From Alphaproteobacteria bacterium (GTDB taxonomy: Bacteria > Pseudomonadota > Alphaproteobacteria > Micavibrionales > Micavibrionaceae), in the NCBI GenBank assembly GCA_022763065.1, contig JALEGH010000031.1:1-46571 (forward strand): a stretch of DNA of 46,571 nt. The letters are read 5' to 3'. The position numbers were made by a program, and so were the translations under genes. Of this stretch, positions 38,491-46,571 are shown piece after piece (within the stretch, counting starts at the first letter, position 1; each line of letters opens with the position of its first letter). Below the pieces are notes generated by a model. The model saw only the letters and a list, made by a program, of their open reading frames with translations, did not search any database and had not been told where the DNA came from.

Positions 38491-40587
38491 ATGATTGAAG
38501 CATACATTATGATTGCCTGCGCGGTTGTGGCCGCTCTTGTTTTCGGTCAGCTTTGGACACGTCAAATCATGTCCTGCGATGCCGGAAACAAGAAAATGCA
38601 GGAAATTGCCGGTGCAGTGCAGGAGGGAGCTTCTGCTTACCTGAACAGGCAATATACAACGATTGCCTTTGTTGGCGTTGGGGTGGCAATTTTATTGCAC
38701 TTCCTTCTTGGCTGGCACGTGGCAGTTGGTTTTGCGATTGGCGCGGTTCTATCTGGCGCTGCCGGTTATGTTGGGATGAACGTTTCCGTTCGTGCCAATG
38801 TCAGAACGGCAGAAGCCGCCCGTAACAGTCTTGAAAAAGCGTTAGACGTGTCATTCAAATCTGGTGCTATTACAGGGATGCTTGTGGTTGGTCTGGGCCT
38901 AATGGGGGTTGCCGGATATTACTACATTCTGACTGAAGAGCTTGCCATGGATCTACGTCATGCCCTTGAGGGGATGGTTGGGCTTGGCTTTGGTGCGTCT
39001 TTGATTTCCATCTTTGCCCGTCTGGGTGGTGGGATCTTTACCAAAGGGGCCGACGTTGGTGCAGACCTTGTTGGTAAGGTGGAAGCCGGAATCCCCGAAG
39101 ATGATCCACGTAACCCTGCTGTGATTGCGGATAACGTTGGAGACAATGTTGGCGATTGTGCCGGTATGGCTGCCGACCTCTTTGAAACTTACGCCGTGAC
39201 CATTGTGGCCACCATGCTGATTGCATTTAGTGTGTTTGCCGCAGGCGGTGTTGAGTTCATGATGATGTTGCCACTTATGATTGGTGCACTATGTATTGTC
39301 GGTTCCATCGCTGGTGTATTTTTTGTCCGTTTGGGCAAGAAGAAAAATATCATGGGCGCACTTTATAAGGGCTTTATCGCTAGTGCGATTTTCTCCCTGA
39401 TCTTTATTGCCGGTCTTTTGGGCAATTTTGGTCTGGATATGGAGTTTGCGCTGAAAGCCGGTGACGTTGTGACACTTAAAGATATCCTTTATTGTGTCCT
39501 TGTTGGTTTGGGTGTGACGGGCTTGCTTGTCTGGGTAACTGAGTACTACACCGGAACGGATCACCGTCCTGTGCGCTTGGTTGCGAAAGCTTCTGAGACC
39601 GGTCACGGTACAAATGTTATTCAAGGTTTGGCGATGTCGATGGAGGCAACAGCTATTCCTGTGATCATCATTTGTGGCGGTATCTTCTTGGCACATGATT
39701 TTGCGGGTTTGTTTGGTATCGCGATGGCGGCAACCACGATGCTTTCGATGGCGGGTATGGTTGTAGCGCTCGATGCTTACGGTCCTGTGACGGATAATGC
39801 CGGTGGTATTGCCGAAATGGCTGGCCTGCCGAAGAAAGTGCGTGAAACAACAGATGCGCTGGACGCGGTTGGTAACACAACAAAAGCGGTAACCAAAGGC
39901 TATGCGATCGGTTCTGCTGGTTTGGCAGCTCTCGTGTTGTTTGCAGCCTTTACCGAAGAGATCAAACATTACCTTCCCGGTATGCCGGATCTTGGGTTTT
40001 CGCTTGAAAATCCATATGTGGTGATTGGTTTGTTCATCGGTGGATTATTGCCTTACCTCTTTGGTGCGATGTCAATGACAGCTGTGGGCCGTGCGGCGGC
40101 CAGTGTTGTGGTTGAAGTACGTCGTCAGTTCAAAGAGATCAAAGGCATCATGGACGGTAAAGCCAAGCCGGAATACGGCAAGGCGGTTGACCTGCTGACA
40201 CAGGCCGCGATTAAGGAGATGATTGTTCCTTCATTGCTTCCTGTCTTGGCGCCGGTTGTGCTGTTCATTGTGGTCTACTGGCTGTCCGGTGACATTGTTC
40301 CTGCCTTTGAAGCACTTGGTGCGCTTCTCATGGGAACCATCGTAACGGGTCTTTTCGTGGCGATTTCTATGACTGCTGGTGGCGGTGCATGGGACAATGC
40401 GAAGAAGTACATCGAAGATGGTAACCATGGTGGGAAGAACTCTGATGCTCACCACGCGGCTGTAACCGGGGACACTGTGGGTGACCCGTACAAGGATACA
40501 GCCGGGCCAGCCGTAAACCCACTGATCAAGATTGCTAATATCGTCGCGATCCTGCTGGTGGCGATTGTGGCAGGTTTTGCCGGTTAA
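38491..40587 (+). CDS. hppA: K+-insensitive pyrophosphate-energised proton pump
   Basis: 698 aa multi-[73 protein letters not shown] (Lys/Thr determinants of K+ independence). Confidence 0.97.
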   Translation: MIEAYIMIACAVVAALVFGQLWTRQIMSCDAGNKKMQEIAGAVQEGASAYLNRQYTTIAFVGVGVAILLHFLLGWHVAVGFAIGAVLSGAAGYVGMNVSVRANVRTAEAARNSLEKALDVSFKSGAITGMLVVGLGLMGVAGYYYILTEELAMDLRHALEGMVGLGFGASLISIFARLGGGIFTKGADVGADLVGKVEAGIPEDDPRNPAVIADNVGDNVGDCAGMAADLFETYAVTIVATMLIAFSVFAAGGVEFMMMLPLMIGALCIVGSIAGVFFVRLGKKKNIMGALYKGFIASAIFSLIFIAGLLGNFGLDMEFALKAGDVVTLKDILYCVLVGLGVTGLLVWVTEYYTGTDHRPVRLVAKASETGHGTNVIQGLAMSMEATAIPVIIICGGIFLAHDFAGLFGIAMAATTMLSMAGMVVALDAYGPVTDNAGGIAEMAGLPKKVRETTDALDAVGNTTKAVTKGYAIGSAGLAALVLFAAFTEEIKHYLPGMPDLGFSLENPYVVIGLFIGGLLPYLFGAMSMTAVGRAAASVVVEVRRQFKEIKGIMDGKAKPEYGKAVDLLTQAAIKEMIVPSLLPVLAPVVLFIVVYWLSGDIVPAFEALGALLMGTIVTGLFVAISMTAGGGAWDNAKKYIEDGNHGGKNSDAHHAAVTGDTVGDPYKDTAGPAVNPLIKIANIVAILLVAIVAGFAG

Positions 40588-40613
40588 TCACCGCACATCT
40601 TAAAGAATTAAAG

Positions 40614-40640
40614 AAAAGCCCCGTTCACCGGGGCTTTTTT
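40614..40640 (+). terminator. Rho-independent terminator of hppA
   Basis: AGCCCCG-TTCAC-CGGGGCT followed by TTTTT, preceded by an A tract. Confidence 0.93.
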
Positions 40641-40641
40641 A

Positions 40642-40670
40642 TTGACATAGTGTGTTTGTAAGGTGATAAC
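40642..40670 (+). promoter_or_regulatory. Putative promoter for the 40689 ORF
   Basis: TTGACA (40642-40647), 17-nt spacer, GATAAC (40665-40670), right after the hppA terminator. Confidence 0.45.
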
Positions 40671-40688
40671 CAGATAAGAGGAAGGAAA

Positions 40689-41324
40689 GTGGGTATGAGA
40701 TCACAAATGAAAATATTTTTGAAAGGGGCGGCCAATATTGGGGGCGCGCTGGCGGCTCTTGCCGTTGGAGGGTACGCACTTTTTTACCTCACTCCTGAGA
40801 GTAGTACCCCACTGGCCAAGAATCCGGAAAGGCTACCGACTGGTTTTCAAAGTATAAACGGTAGTGCCCTACAAAAGGGACGTCTTTTGTCGTCCTATAT
40901 GGTAGATGGAAATAGAGTTTCGGAAATTGAACTGCCGCGCTTGGGGGCGGATTTTCAAAAAATTTGCGTATCGGTGAATGAAGGAGCACAGGTCTTTTGC
41001 CAAAGGGCCATGAATTCGCAAGGGAGTGTGCCGCAAGAGGAGCAACAGGATGAGGGTTCTATCCGTTACAAAATTGGCCCGAGCACGTTGAACGAATTTC
41101 AACTTCAATCCCTGCCGTCAACGGCGTGCGTTATTACAAGCGGATACAGTATGCCGGCGATGGATTGTTTTCCGGCGCCGGATCGTGATGGCGACAAAGT
41201 GGGAACGTTTCAGGGACAATCAAAATCCGAAATGCTACGTTTCAGGTACTTTCAGCCAGCCCTCAACCCTGATATTCGCTGCATTCATACGATAGGGCGC
41301 AATGCCGGCCTTAACTGTTTTTAA
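40689..41324 (+). CDS. Hypothetical membrane-anchored / exported protein
   Basis: 211 aa, N-terminal TM (GAANIGGALAALAVGGYALFYL); SD GAGGAAGGA. Four Cys in the extracytoplasmic portion beyond the anchor. Start GTG 40689 or ATG 40695. Confidence 0.6.
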   Translation: MGMRSQMKIFLKGAANIGGALAALAVGGYALFYLTPESSTPLAKNPERLPTGFQSINGSALQKGRLLSSYMVDGNRVSEIELPRLGADFQKICVSVNEGAQVFCQRAMNSQGSVPQEEQQDEGSIRYKIGPSTLNEFQLQSLPSTACVITSGYSMPAMDCFPAPDRDGDKVGTFQGQSKSEMLRFRYFQPALNPDIRCIHTIGRNAGLNCF

Positions 41325-41796
41325 GAGGGCCGATGGGGAGCGGAAAGGGGGACGACGGTCTAGTAATTTTTGTACTGACAGAGACAGGTTTCTCTTCTTC
41401 AAACTTCTTCACCAATTGGGGGTCATATTGGACAATATCTGCCATTTTTTGCGCAATCACCGGGAGTACCTCATCAAGGGAGTACTCGACTGGTTTTTCA
41501 TTAGGTTCTGAAAATTCGTAACCACCGCGGACTTTGTGTATGTTCCGAACCTGAATTTTTCTGGTTTTGGAACAGATATGAATTCTAAGTCCTTTTTCTT
41601 TGCGCCAGACGTCCAATTCATGGGGAGAGGAGAGGGAATTGATAGTGAATTTATCTTCCAATTGAGAATTAATACCCCCTACCAGTTGTGAGATATCTTG
41701 TCTGACCTCGACGACAAAGCCTGTTGTTTGCTCTGTTGCTTTAATGAAAACATCGAGTGCTTTGGCTATAGCTGTTTTATCGCTTTGGGTGCTCAT
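41311..41796 (-). CDS. Hypothetical protein
   Basis: About 161 aa from MSTQSDKTAIAKALDVFIKATEQ; SD-like AAGGAC upstream. Convergent with, and overlapping by 14 bp, the 40689 ORF. Confidence 0.55.
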   Translation of the reverse strand: MSTQSDKTAIAKALDVFIKATEQTTGFVVEVRQDISQLVGGINSQLEDKFTINSLSSPHELDVWRKEKGLRIHICSKTRKIQVRNIHKVRGGYEFSEPNEKPVEYSLDEVLPVIAQKMADIVQYDPQLVKKFEEEKPVSVSTKITRPSSPFPLPIGPLKNS

Positions 41797-41867
41797 CTTT
41801 TTTGTCCTTGTAGTAGGTTGATAAAAAAGGGTTATACAAAACACAACATTTTATGTCAATAAAAAAC

Positions 41868-42335
41868 TTAAAGCCCGCCGCCGGCGGTGCGCGCGGCGCT
41901 TCCCGTGGGTTTGTTGAAGCGGCCAATATTGCCCAATAGCTGTTCCATCACGGTGATTTCGTTACCGCCTGTATGGGTTTTGCGGCGCACCTTAGGAACA
42001 TTTAAACGCTCGGAATCAATTTCCTCTATTGTTTGGACGATGCCTTCTTCATCAAAGGCGACAACAACGACCTTTTCTTCGGTAACCTCGGGGTCAAAAA
42101 TACCCTTTTTCTCCATCGTTTGGCCGATATAGTACCAGACATTCTCATCAAAGGGCGCTTTGGTGGTCGGGGAACCAAGGGATTTCAGCACATTGGTCTG
42201 GGTACTGACACCGGGTGTGATCTCACGCATACGGAAATCCTCTACAATGTTGCCGCGTGTGTTCACCGTTGGGGAGCAGGCGCCGATGAGGACGGCGATC
42301 ATGATGCTAAGAAAAAGCGTTTTTTGTATTTTCAT
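41868..42335 (-). CDS. bamE: Outer membrane assembly lipoprotein BamE (SmpA/OmlA)
   Basis: 155 aa; lipobox LIGAC; ITPGVSTQTNVLKSLGSPTTKAPFDENVWYYIGQTMEKKGIFDPEVTEEKVVVVAFDEEG. Confidence 0.93.
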   Translation of the reverse strand: MKIQKTLFLSIMIAVLIGACSPTVNTRGNIVEDFRMREITPGVSTQTNVLKSLGSPTTKAPFDENVWYYIGQTMEKKGIFDPEVTEEKVVVVAFDEEGIVQTIEEIDSERLNVPKVRRKTHTGGNEITVMEQLLGNIGRFNKPTGSAARTAGGGL

Positions 42336-42373
42336 ACTTGCTATATAGCGCCGGAGTGCCTAAAAAATCAAGG

Positions 42374-42922
42374 ATGTTTCACTATTTTCAACAACGCCGT
42401 GACCGCAAGAGGCGCGCCGCAGAACTTTATGAGCAGGCGGTGACTCAGGCACGGTTGCCGGTCTTTTATGAGGCGTGGGGTGTTCCTGATAATGTCGATG
42501 GCCGGTTCGAGATGATCTCGCTGCACTGCTATCTTTTTATGCGGCATTTGAAGAGGGTGGGAGAAGACAAGCTCGCCCAAGCCCTGTTCGATGTGTTTTT
42601 TGTCAATATGGACCGGACCTTGCGCGAAATGGGTGTGGGGGATTTAAGTGTTCCCAAACATATGAAGCGGATGATGAAAGGCTTTAATGGCCGGGCACAT
42701 CACTATGAGCAGGCCTTACAGGAGCAAAGTGAGAGGGCTTTGCGCGAGGCGGTGGAGCGTAATATTTACGGGACCTTGGAGGTCGCGCCTTCTGAAGGTA
42801 CGCTCAAAGAGATGGTGAATTATATATTTATAATCAATAAGATGATGGGTGGTATTGATTTAAAAAATCAGGATTTTGAAGGGTTTGATCTGGGAACATC
42901 GCAGGAGCGTCGTCATGCCTAA
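42374..42922 (+). CDS. Ubiquinol-cytochrome c chaperone family protein
   Basis: VFYEAWGVPDNVDGRFEMISLHCYLFMRHLK...LFDVFFVNMDRTLREMGVGDLSVPKHMKRMMKGFNGRAHHYEQAL. Confidence 0.92.
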   Translation: MFHYFQQRRDRKRRAAELYEQAVTQARLPVFYEAWGVPDNVDGRFEMISLHCYLFMRHLKRVGEDKLAQALFDVFFVNMDRTLREMGVGDLSVPKHMKRMMKGFNGRAHHYEQALQEQSERALREAVERNIYGTLEVAPSEGTLKEMVNYIFIINKMMGGIDLKNQDFEGFDLGTSQERRHA

Positions 42923-43505
42923 CAAAGCCCAATTGATGGAACAGGAATGGTCGCATTTTTTTGATGTGGAGGAGCTGGAGAAAAAGCCGCTCAAAATTCA
43001 ATTACAGGCATCACCGGAGGAGTGCGCGGATCTATCGAAACGCTTTGGCGTGGAAGAGGTGAAGAGTGCTTCGGCGGATTTAACCGTGACACGGCAAGGG
43101 GGGCATATCATTTATGTTTCCGGCACGTTTGAGAGCATGATTGTACAAAATTGTGTGATTACCTTGGAGCCTGTGGAGACCGCGCTTTCCGATCAGGTGG
43201 AGGGGTGGTTTGCGGATAAGGAAGCAACCGTCTCCTTTGCGGCGGCCAAGCGGGACAGGGATGTGGTCCAGCAAAAGGGTGAAGTGGAAATTTTGGACGA
43301 AAAAGACGATCCGGAAGCCATTATTGATGGGCAAATTGATCTGGGAGAGCTGGTCACGCAGCATATCTCGCTCACCATTCCGGCCTATCCCCGCAAGGAG
43401 GGAGCGGAATATGAGCAAGGAGACGCGGGGCTGACGGTGGATGAGAACTCTCCTTTGCGCAAAAACCCCTTCGAAGCGCTCAAAAGCTGGAAGGAAGAGC
43501 GGTAG
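42915..43505 (+). CDS. yceD: YceD family protein (DUF177), rRNA-accumulation-type
   Basis: Start MPNKAQLMEQEWSHFFDVEEL (ATG overlaps the chaperone stop); YVSGTFESMIVQNCVITLEPVETALSDQVEGWFAD; immediately upstream of rpmF. Confidence 0.9.
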   Translation: MPNKAQLMEQEWSHFFDVEELEKKPLKIQLQASPEECADLSKRFGVEEVKSASADLTVTRQGGHIIYVSGTFESMIVQNCVITLEPVETALSDQVEGWFADKEATVSFAAAKRDRDVVQQKGEVEILDEKDDPEAIIDGQIDLGELVTQHISLTIPAYPRKEGAEYEQGDAGLTVDENSPLRKNPFEALKSWKEER

Positions 43506-43598
43506 CGGGCCTGTAGTAGTTTTTGAAGTAGTTTTTCCTTGCATAATTCTGGGGTTTTCGTTAAAAGGACGTCTGATTATTAAAAAGAGGGCTAGAAA

Positions 43599-43778
43599 AT
43601 GGCTGTACCAAAGAGAAAAACAACAAAATCAAAGCGCAATATGCGCCGTGCACATGATGCGCTGAAGACCACAAACTGGGTCGAGGACGCCAATACGGGT
43701 GAGGCGAAGCGCCGTCATCATATTGACCTGAAAACAGGCATGTATAAAGGCCGTCAGGTCATCGAGGCGCAGGATTAA
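43599..43778 (+). CDS. rpmF: 50S ribosomal protein L32
   Basis: 59 aa, absent from the ORF track (length cut-off): [59 protein letters not shown]. Confidence 0.95.
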   Translation: MAVPKRKTTKSKRNMRRAHDALKTTNWVEDANTGEAKRRHHIDLKTGMYKGRQVIEAQD

Positions 43779-43893
43779 AGCGGCTTGAATTCGTTCGGGG
43801 ACATCTGTTTTCGATGATTGACTTTAAATTGGCAAACTGCCAGTTTCTTATGCAGGCGATGAGTGCCTGCATTTTTTATATGAGAATTCAACT

Positions 43894-44940
43894 ATGACAT
43901 ACCGCCAGATAATTGCGCTGGATGCGATGGGGGGAGATTTTGGCCCGCAAGTTATGATACCTGCGGCGGCGAATGTTCTTTCCAAAATGGAAAGTACCCG
44001 TTTTTTAATCTACGGCGATCAAAAGAAAATCGAGCCGGTTTTGAATGAATATCCGGAGCTGATCCGGCATTCGGAAATTCATCACACAGATATTGTGATT
44101 TCCAGTCACGATAAACCTTCTGTGGCGCTGCGCAATGGGAAGGGCTCAAGCATGCGTTTGGCGATTGAGGCGGTGAAGGATGGTACGGCCAATGGTATTG
44201 TTTCTGCGGGTAATACCGGGGCTTTGATGGCGATGTCTAAGCTACTGTTGAAATGTTTGCCCGGCATTACAAGACCTGCGATCGCGAGTGTGATGCCTTC
44301 GGAAAAGGGCAAGACGGTTGTTCTGGATTTAGGGGCAAATCTGGCTTGTGATGCGGAGGTGCTCACTCAATTTGCCGTTTTGGGCGCGGTTTATGCGCGC
44401 GTGGTACGCGGGGTGGGAACGCCTACAGTCGGGCTTTTAAATGTCGGAACGGAAGAGATGAAGGGGCATGAGGAGCTTCGCGCGGCAGCCCGAATTCTAT
44501 CGAGTGTGAGTTTCCCCGGTAAATATGAAGGCTTTATTGAAGGAGACGACATTACCAAGGGAACCGTTGATGTTGTGGTGACGGATGGTTTTACGGGGAA
44601 TGTCGCGCTTAAGACGGCTGAGGGTGTTGGTAAGTTATCAAAGCATTTTCTGACAGATGCGTTTAAATCATCCCCTTGGGCGATGTTGGGGTATTTTTTG
44701 GCACGCGGCGCAATTAATCGCATGAAAGACAAGGTTGATCCGCGTAAATATAATGGCGGGATGTTTTTGGGGCTCAATGGGGTGTGTGTCAAAAGTCACG
44801 GCGGAAGCGATGTGATGGGCACCGAGAATGCTATTTTGATGGCCTATGATTTGGTTCGAAATAATTTTAATCAGCGCGTGGCCGATGAGATTGAGCAGTT
44901 GATGAGTCAGGAATCTTTTGTCTCTGCGGTGGGGATGTAA
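43894..44940 (+). CDS. plsX: Phosphate acyltransferase PlsX
   Basis: 348 aa; IALDAMGGDFGPQVMIPAA; GSSMRLAIEAVKDGTANGIVSAGNTGALMA; VVVTDGFTGNVALKTAEG. Confidence 0.97.
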   Translation: MTYRQIIALDAMGGDFGPQVMIPAAANVLSKMESTRFLIYGDQKKIEPVLNEYPELIRHSEIHHTDIVISSHDKPSVALRNGKGSSMRLAIEAVKDGTANGIVSAGNTGALMAMSKLLLKCLPGITRPAIASVMPSEKGKTVVLDLGANLACDAEVLTQFAVLGAVYARVVRGVGTPTVGLLNVGTEEMKGHEELRAAARILSSVSFPGKYEGFIEGDDITKGTVDVVVTDGFTGNVALKTAEGVGKLSKHFLTDAFKSSPWAMLGYFLARGAINRMKDKVDPRKYNGGMFLGLNGVCVKSHGGSDVMGTENAILMAYDLVRNNFNQRVADEIEQLMSQESFVSAVGM

Positions 44941-44952
44941 GGGGCAGATCGA

Positions 44953-45927
44953 ATGGGTATACAATCAGTCATTACTGGAACAGGCGCTTATCTGCCGGAA
45001 AAAATCCTGACCAATGCCGATTTGGAAAAAATGGTTGATACGAGTGACGAGTGGATTATCCAGCGCAGCGGTATCAAGGAGCGCCGCATTGCCGCGAAAG
45101 ACGAGACAACCGGAGATATGGCGCTGGCGGCGGCTAAAAAGGCTTTGGAGGCTGGCGGATTAACTCCTCAAGATATTGACGGGGTTGTTGTGGCGACAAC
45201 GACACCTGATCGGACTTTTCCTTCTGTAGCGGCAAAGGTGCAAGGAGAGCTGGGGATGGCTCCTGGTTTGGCACTGGACGTGCAAGCCGTTTGTACTGGC
45301 TTTATCTATGCTTTAAGTGTTGCGGATAACTTTATCCGTCTTGGTCAGGCAAAGCGTTTGCTGGTGATCGGGGCGGAGAAAATGTCCTCTATTGTGGATT
45401 GGAAAGACCGGGGGACGTGCGTGTTGTTTGCTGATGGCGCAGGCGCGGTTATTTTGGAGGGACAGGAAAATGATAAGGGGCTGGAGGGAAGTGGCATTCA
45501 CTCGACCCATTTGTACGCCAACGGGACGCAGCGTGATCTGTTGAAAACTTCCGATGGAACGTCCATGAGCGGTGATGCAGGCGTGATCGAAATGCAAGGG
45601 CGCGAGGTGTTCAAATATGCCGTGAGCTATATGGCCGATGTGGTGGAGGAGACTTTGGCACATAATAACATTGGGCCGGATGCGATTGACTGGCTTGTGC
45701 CGCATCAGGCCAATATCCGCATTATTGAATCAACAGCCAAGAAGCTGGGCATGTCGATGGATAAGGTCGTTGTCACGGTGGATCGTCACGGTAATACCTC
45801 GGCGGCTTCTGTACCGCTTGCGCTGGATGAAGCTATATGCGATGGCCGGATTAAACGCGGAGATATGCTGCTCCTTGAGGCAATGGGCGGCGGATTAACA
45901 TGGGGGGCTGCACTTGTCAGATACTAA
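44953..45927 (+). CDS. fabH: Beta-ketoacyl-ACP synthase III
   Basis: 324 aa; GTGAYLPEKILTNADLEKMVDTSDEWIIQRSGIKERR; DVQAVCTGFIYAL (Cys); VPHQANIRII (His); RHGNTSAASVPLAL (Asn). Confidence 0.97.
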   Translation: MGIQSVITGTGAYLPEKILTNADLEKMVDTSDEWIIQRSGIKERRIAAKDETTGDMALAAAKKALEAGGLTPQDIDGVVVATTTPDRTFPSVAAKVQGELGMAPGLALDVQAVCTGFIYALSVADNFIRLGQAKRLLVIGAEKMSSIVDWKDRGTCVLFADGAGAVILEGQENDKGLEGSGIHSTHLYANGTQRDLLKTSDGTSMSGDAGVIEMQGREVFKYAVSYMADVVEETLAHNNIGPDAIDWLVPHQANIRIIESTAKKLGMSMDKVVVTVDRHGNTSAASVPLALDEAICDGRIKRGDMLLLEAMGGGLTWGAALVRY

Positions 45928-46571
45928 TAATAAAAATTTATCTCACGTCAATTTGGCGAACCGCCGGGCCATCATTTGGGATTTTGATGGTGTGTTTTAC
46001 GATTTTGATCAGGTGCCTGAGGGAGCTCCCAGTTTTTATGATTTGTGCGATGAGGCCAACGCGGTGACCATGTGCCGTTTGTTGAAGGGGCTTGATTATG
46101 AGGAGGCGAGAAGACTCGCCCGTAGTTCATTCGATACATATAATGACCCCGTGACGGGGCTTTTACCCTTGGCAAAAGAATATGGTTATAGCGAGGAGGA
46201 TTTTACACGCGAGACCTATTACGGCTTTAACGACATGCTGTCTCAGTTGGTTGAAAAGCATTGTCCGGATTTGTTTAAACCTTGCGTGCAGACGATTAGA
46301 GCTTTTCTTGGTGGAGCGGGATATGTGCGTCATGGCATTCTAACTCATTCCTGCAGGCATCGCTGGGCCAAGCCTGTTTTGAATATGATGCGCAAGACAG
46401 ATTTTTTTGACCCCGACCATGTGATGGGATTTGAAGATTTTGATTTTAAGCCCAAAGGGCAAGGCGTTGAGGGATTGAACGAGCTTTTGGGGCGTCTTAA
46501 CGCAAGGGCAGATCAGACCATTTTCGTGGAAGATACGCTGGGGCACTTGCAGGTGGCCAAAGCAGCCTATC
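45914..46571 (+). CDS. HAD-superfamily hydrolase (pyrimidine 5'-nucleotidase-like), 3' partial
   Basis: Frame open to the window end: MSDTNNKNLSHVNLANRRAIIWDFDGVFYDFDQVPEGAPSFYDLCDEANAVTMCRLL...HGILTHSCRHRWAKPVLNMM...FEDFDFKPKG...TIFVEDTLGHLQVAKAAY. HAD motif I is DFDGV; the candidate TTG start overlaps the fabH 3' end by 14 bp. Confidence 0.82.
   Translation, partial: MSDTNNKNLSHVNLANRRAIIWDFDGVFYDFDQVPEGAPSFYDLCDEANAVTMCRLLKGLDYEEARRLARSSFDTYNDPVTGLLPLAKEYGYSEEDFTRETYYGFNDMLSQLVEKHCPDLFKPCVQTIRAFLGGAGYVRHGILTHSCRHRWAKPVLNMMRKTDFFDPDHVMGFEDFDFKPKGQGVEGLNELLGRLNARADQTIFVEDTLGHLQVAKAAY

Noticed and set aside
39289-39969. 226-aa minus-strand ORF opposite hppA (many Cys/His/Arg)
   Set aside because: Cys/His richness is a by-product of antisense membrane-protein codons; no domain recognisable.
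1-46571. Search for defence systems, toxin-antitoxin pairs, BGCs, prophage or IS elements
   Set aside because: No transposase, integrase, restriction, Cas, toxin-antitoxin or biosynthetic core gene recognised. The RHH protein at 3107 has no toxin partner, being followed by the AsmA-like gene on the opposite strand.

Overview
The window is about 46.6 kb of a moderate-GC, gene-dense bacterial chromosome. Gene content and local order look alphaproteobacterial: LdtR-type MarR regulator, rpiB-glyA-nrdR-ribD-ribE-ribB(X)-ribH-nusB, bamE / ubiquinol-cytochrome c chaperone / yceD-rpmF-plsX-fabH, and Bpt next to motBA. Most of it is conserved housekeeping: purine, riboflavin, heme and branched-chain amino acid synthesis, TCA cycle, glycolysis, outer membrane and peptidoglycan maintenance, flagellar motor, H+-pyrophosphatase. 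I see no rRNA, tRNA, CRISPR array, transposase or clear prophage. Three genes are missing or truncated in the supplied ORF track: the 5' extension of the AsmA-like gene at the left edge, rpmF (59 aa) at 43599-43778, and a HAD hydrolase running off the right edge. I found no clearly novel multi-gene system. The best second-look items are: a RibB protein whose GTP cyclohydrolase II-like domain has lost its zinc cysteines (RibBX type); a PFK with a mixed ATP/PPi signature (GGDGS + PKTIDND); a paired L,D-transpeptidase / MepK-like hydrolase locus, with an LdtR-type regulator elsewhere in the window that has palindromes in its own promoter; a hairpin that could sequester the ilvD ribosome-binding site; several palindromic intergenic elements; and a set of orphan, mostly secreted or membrane proteins.
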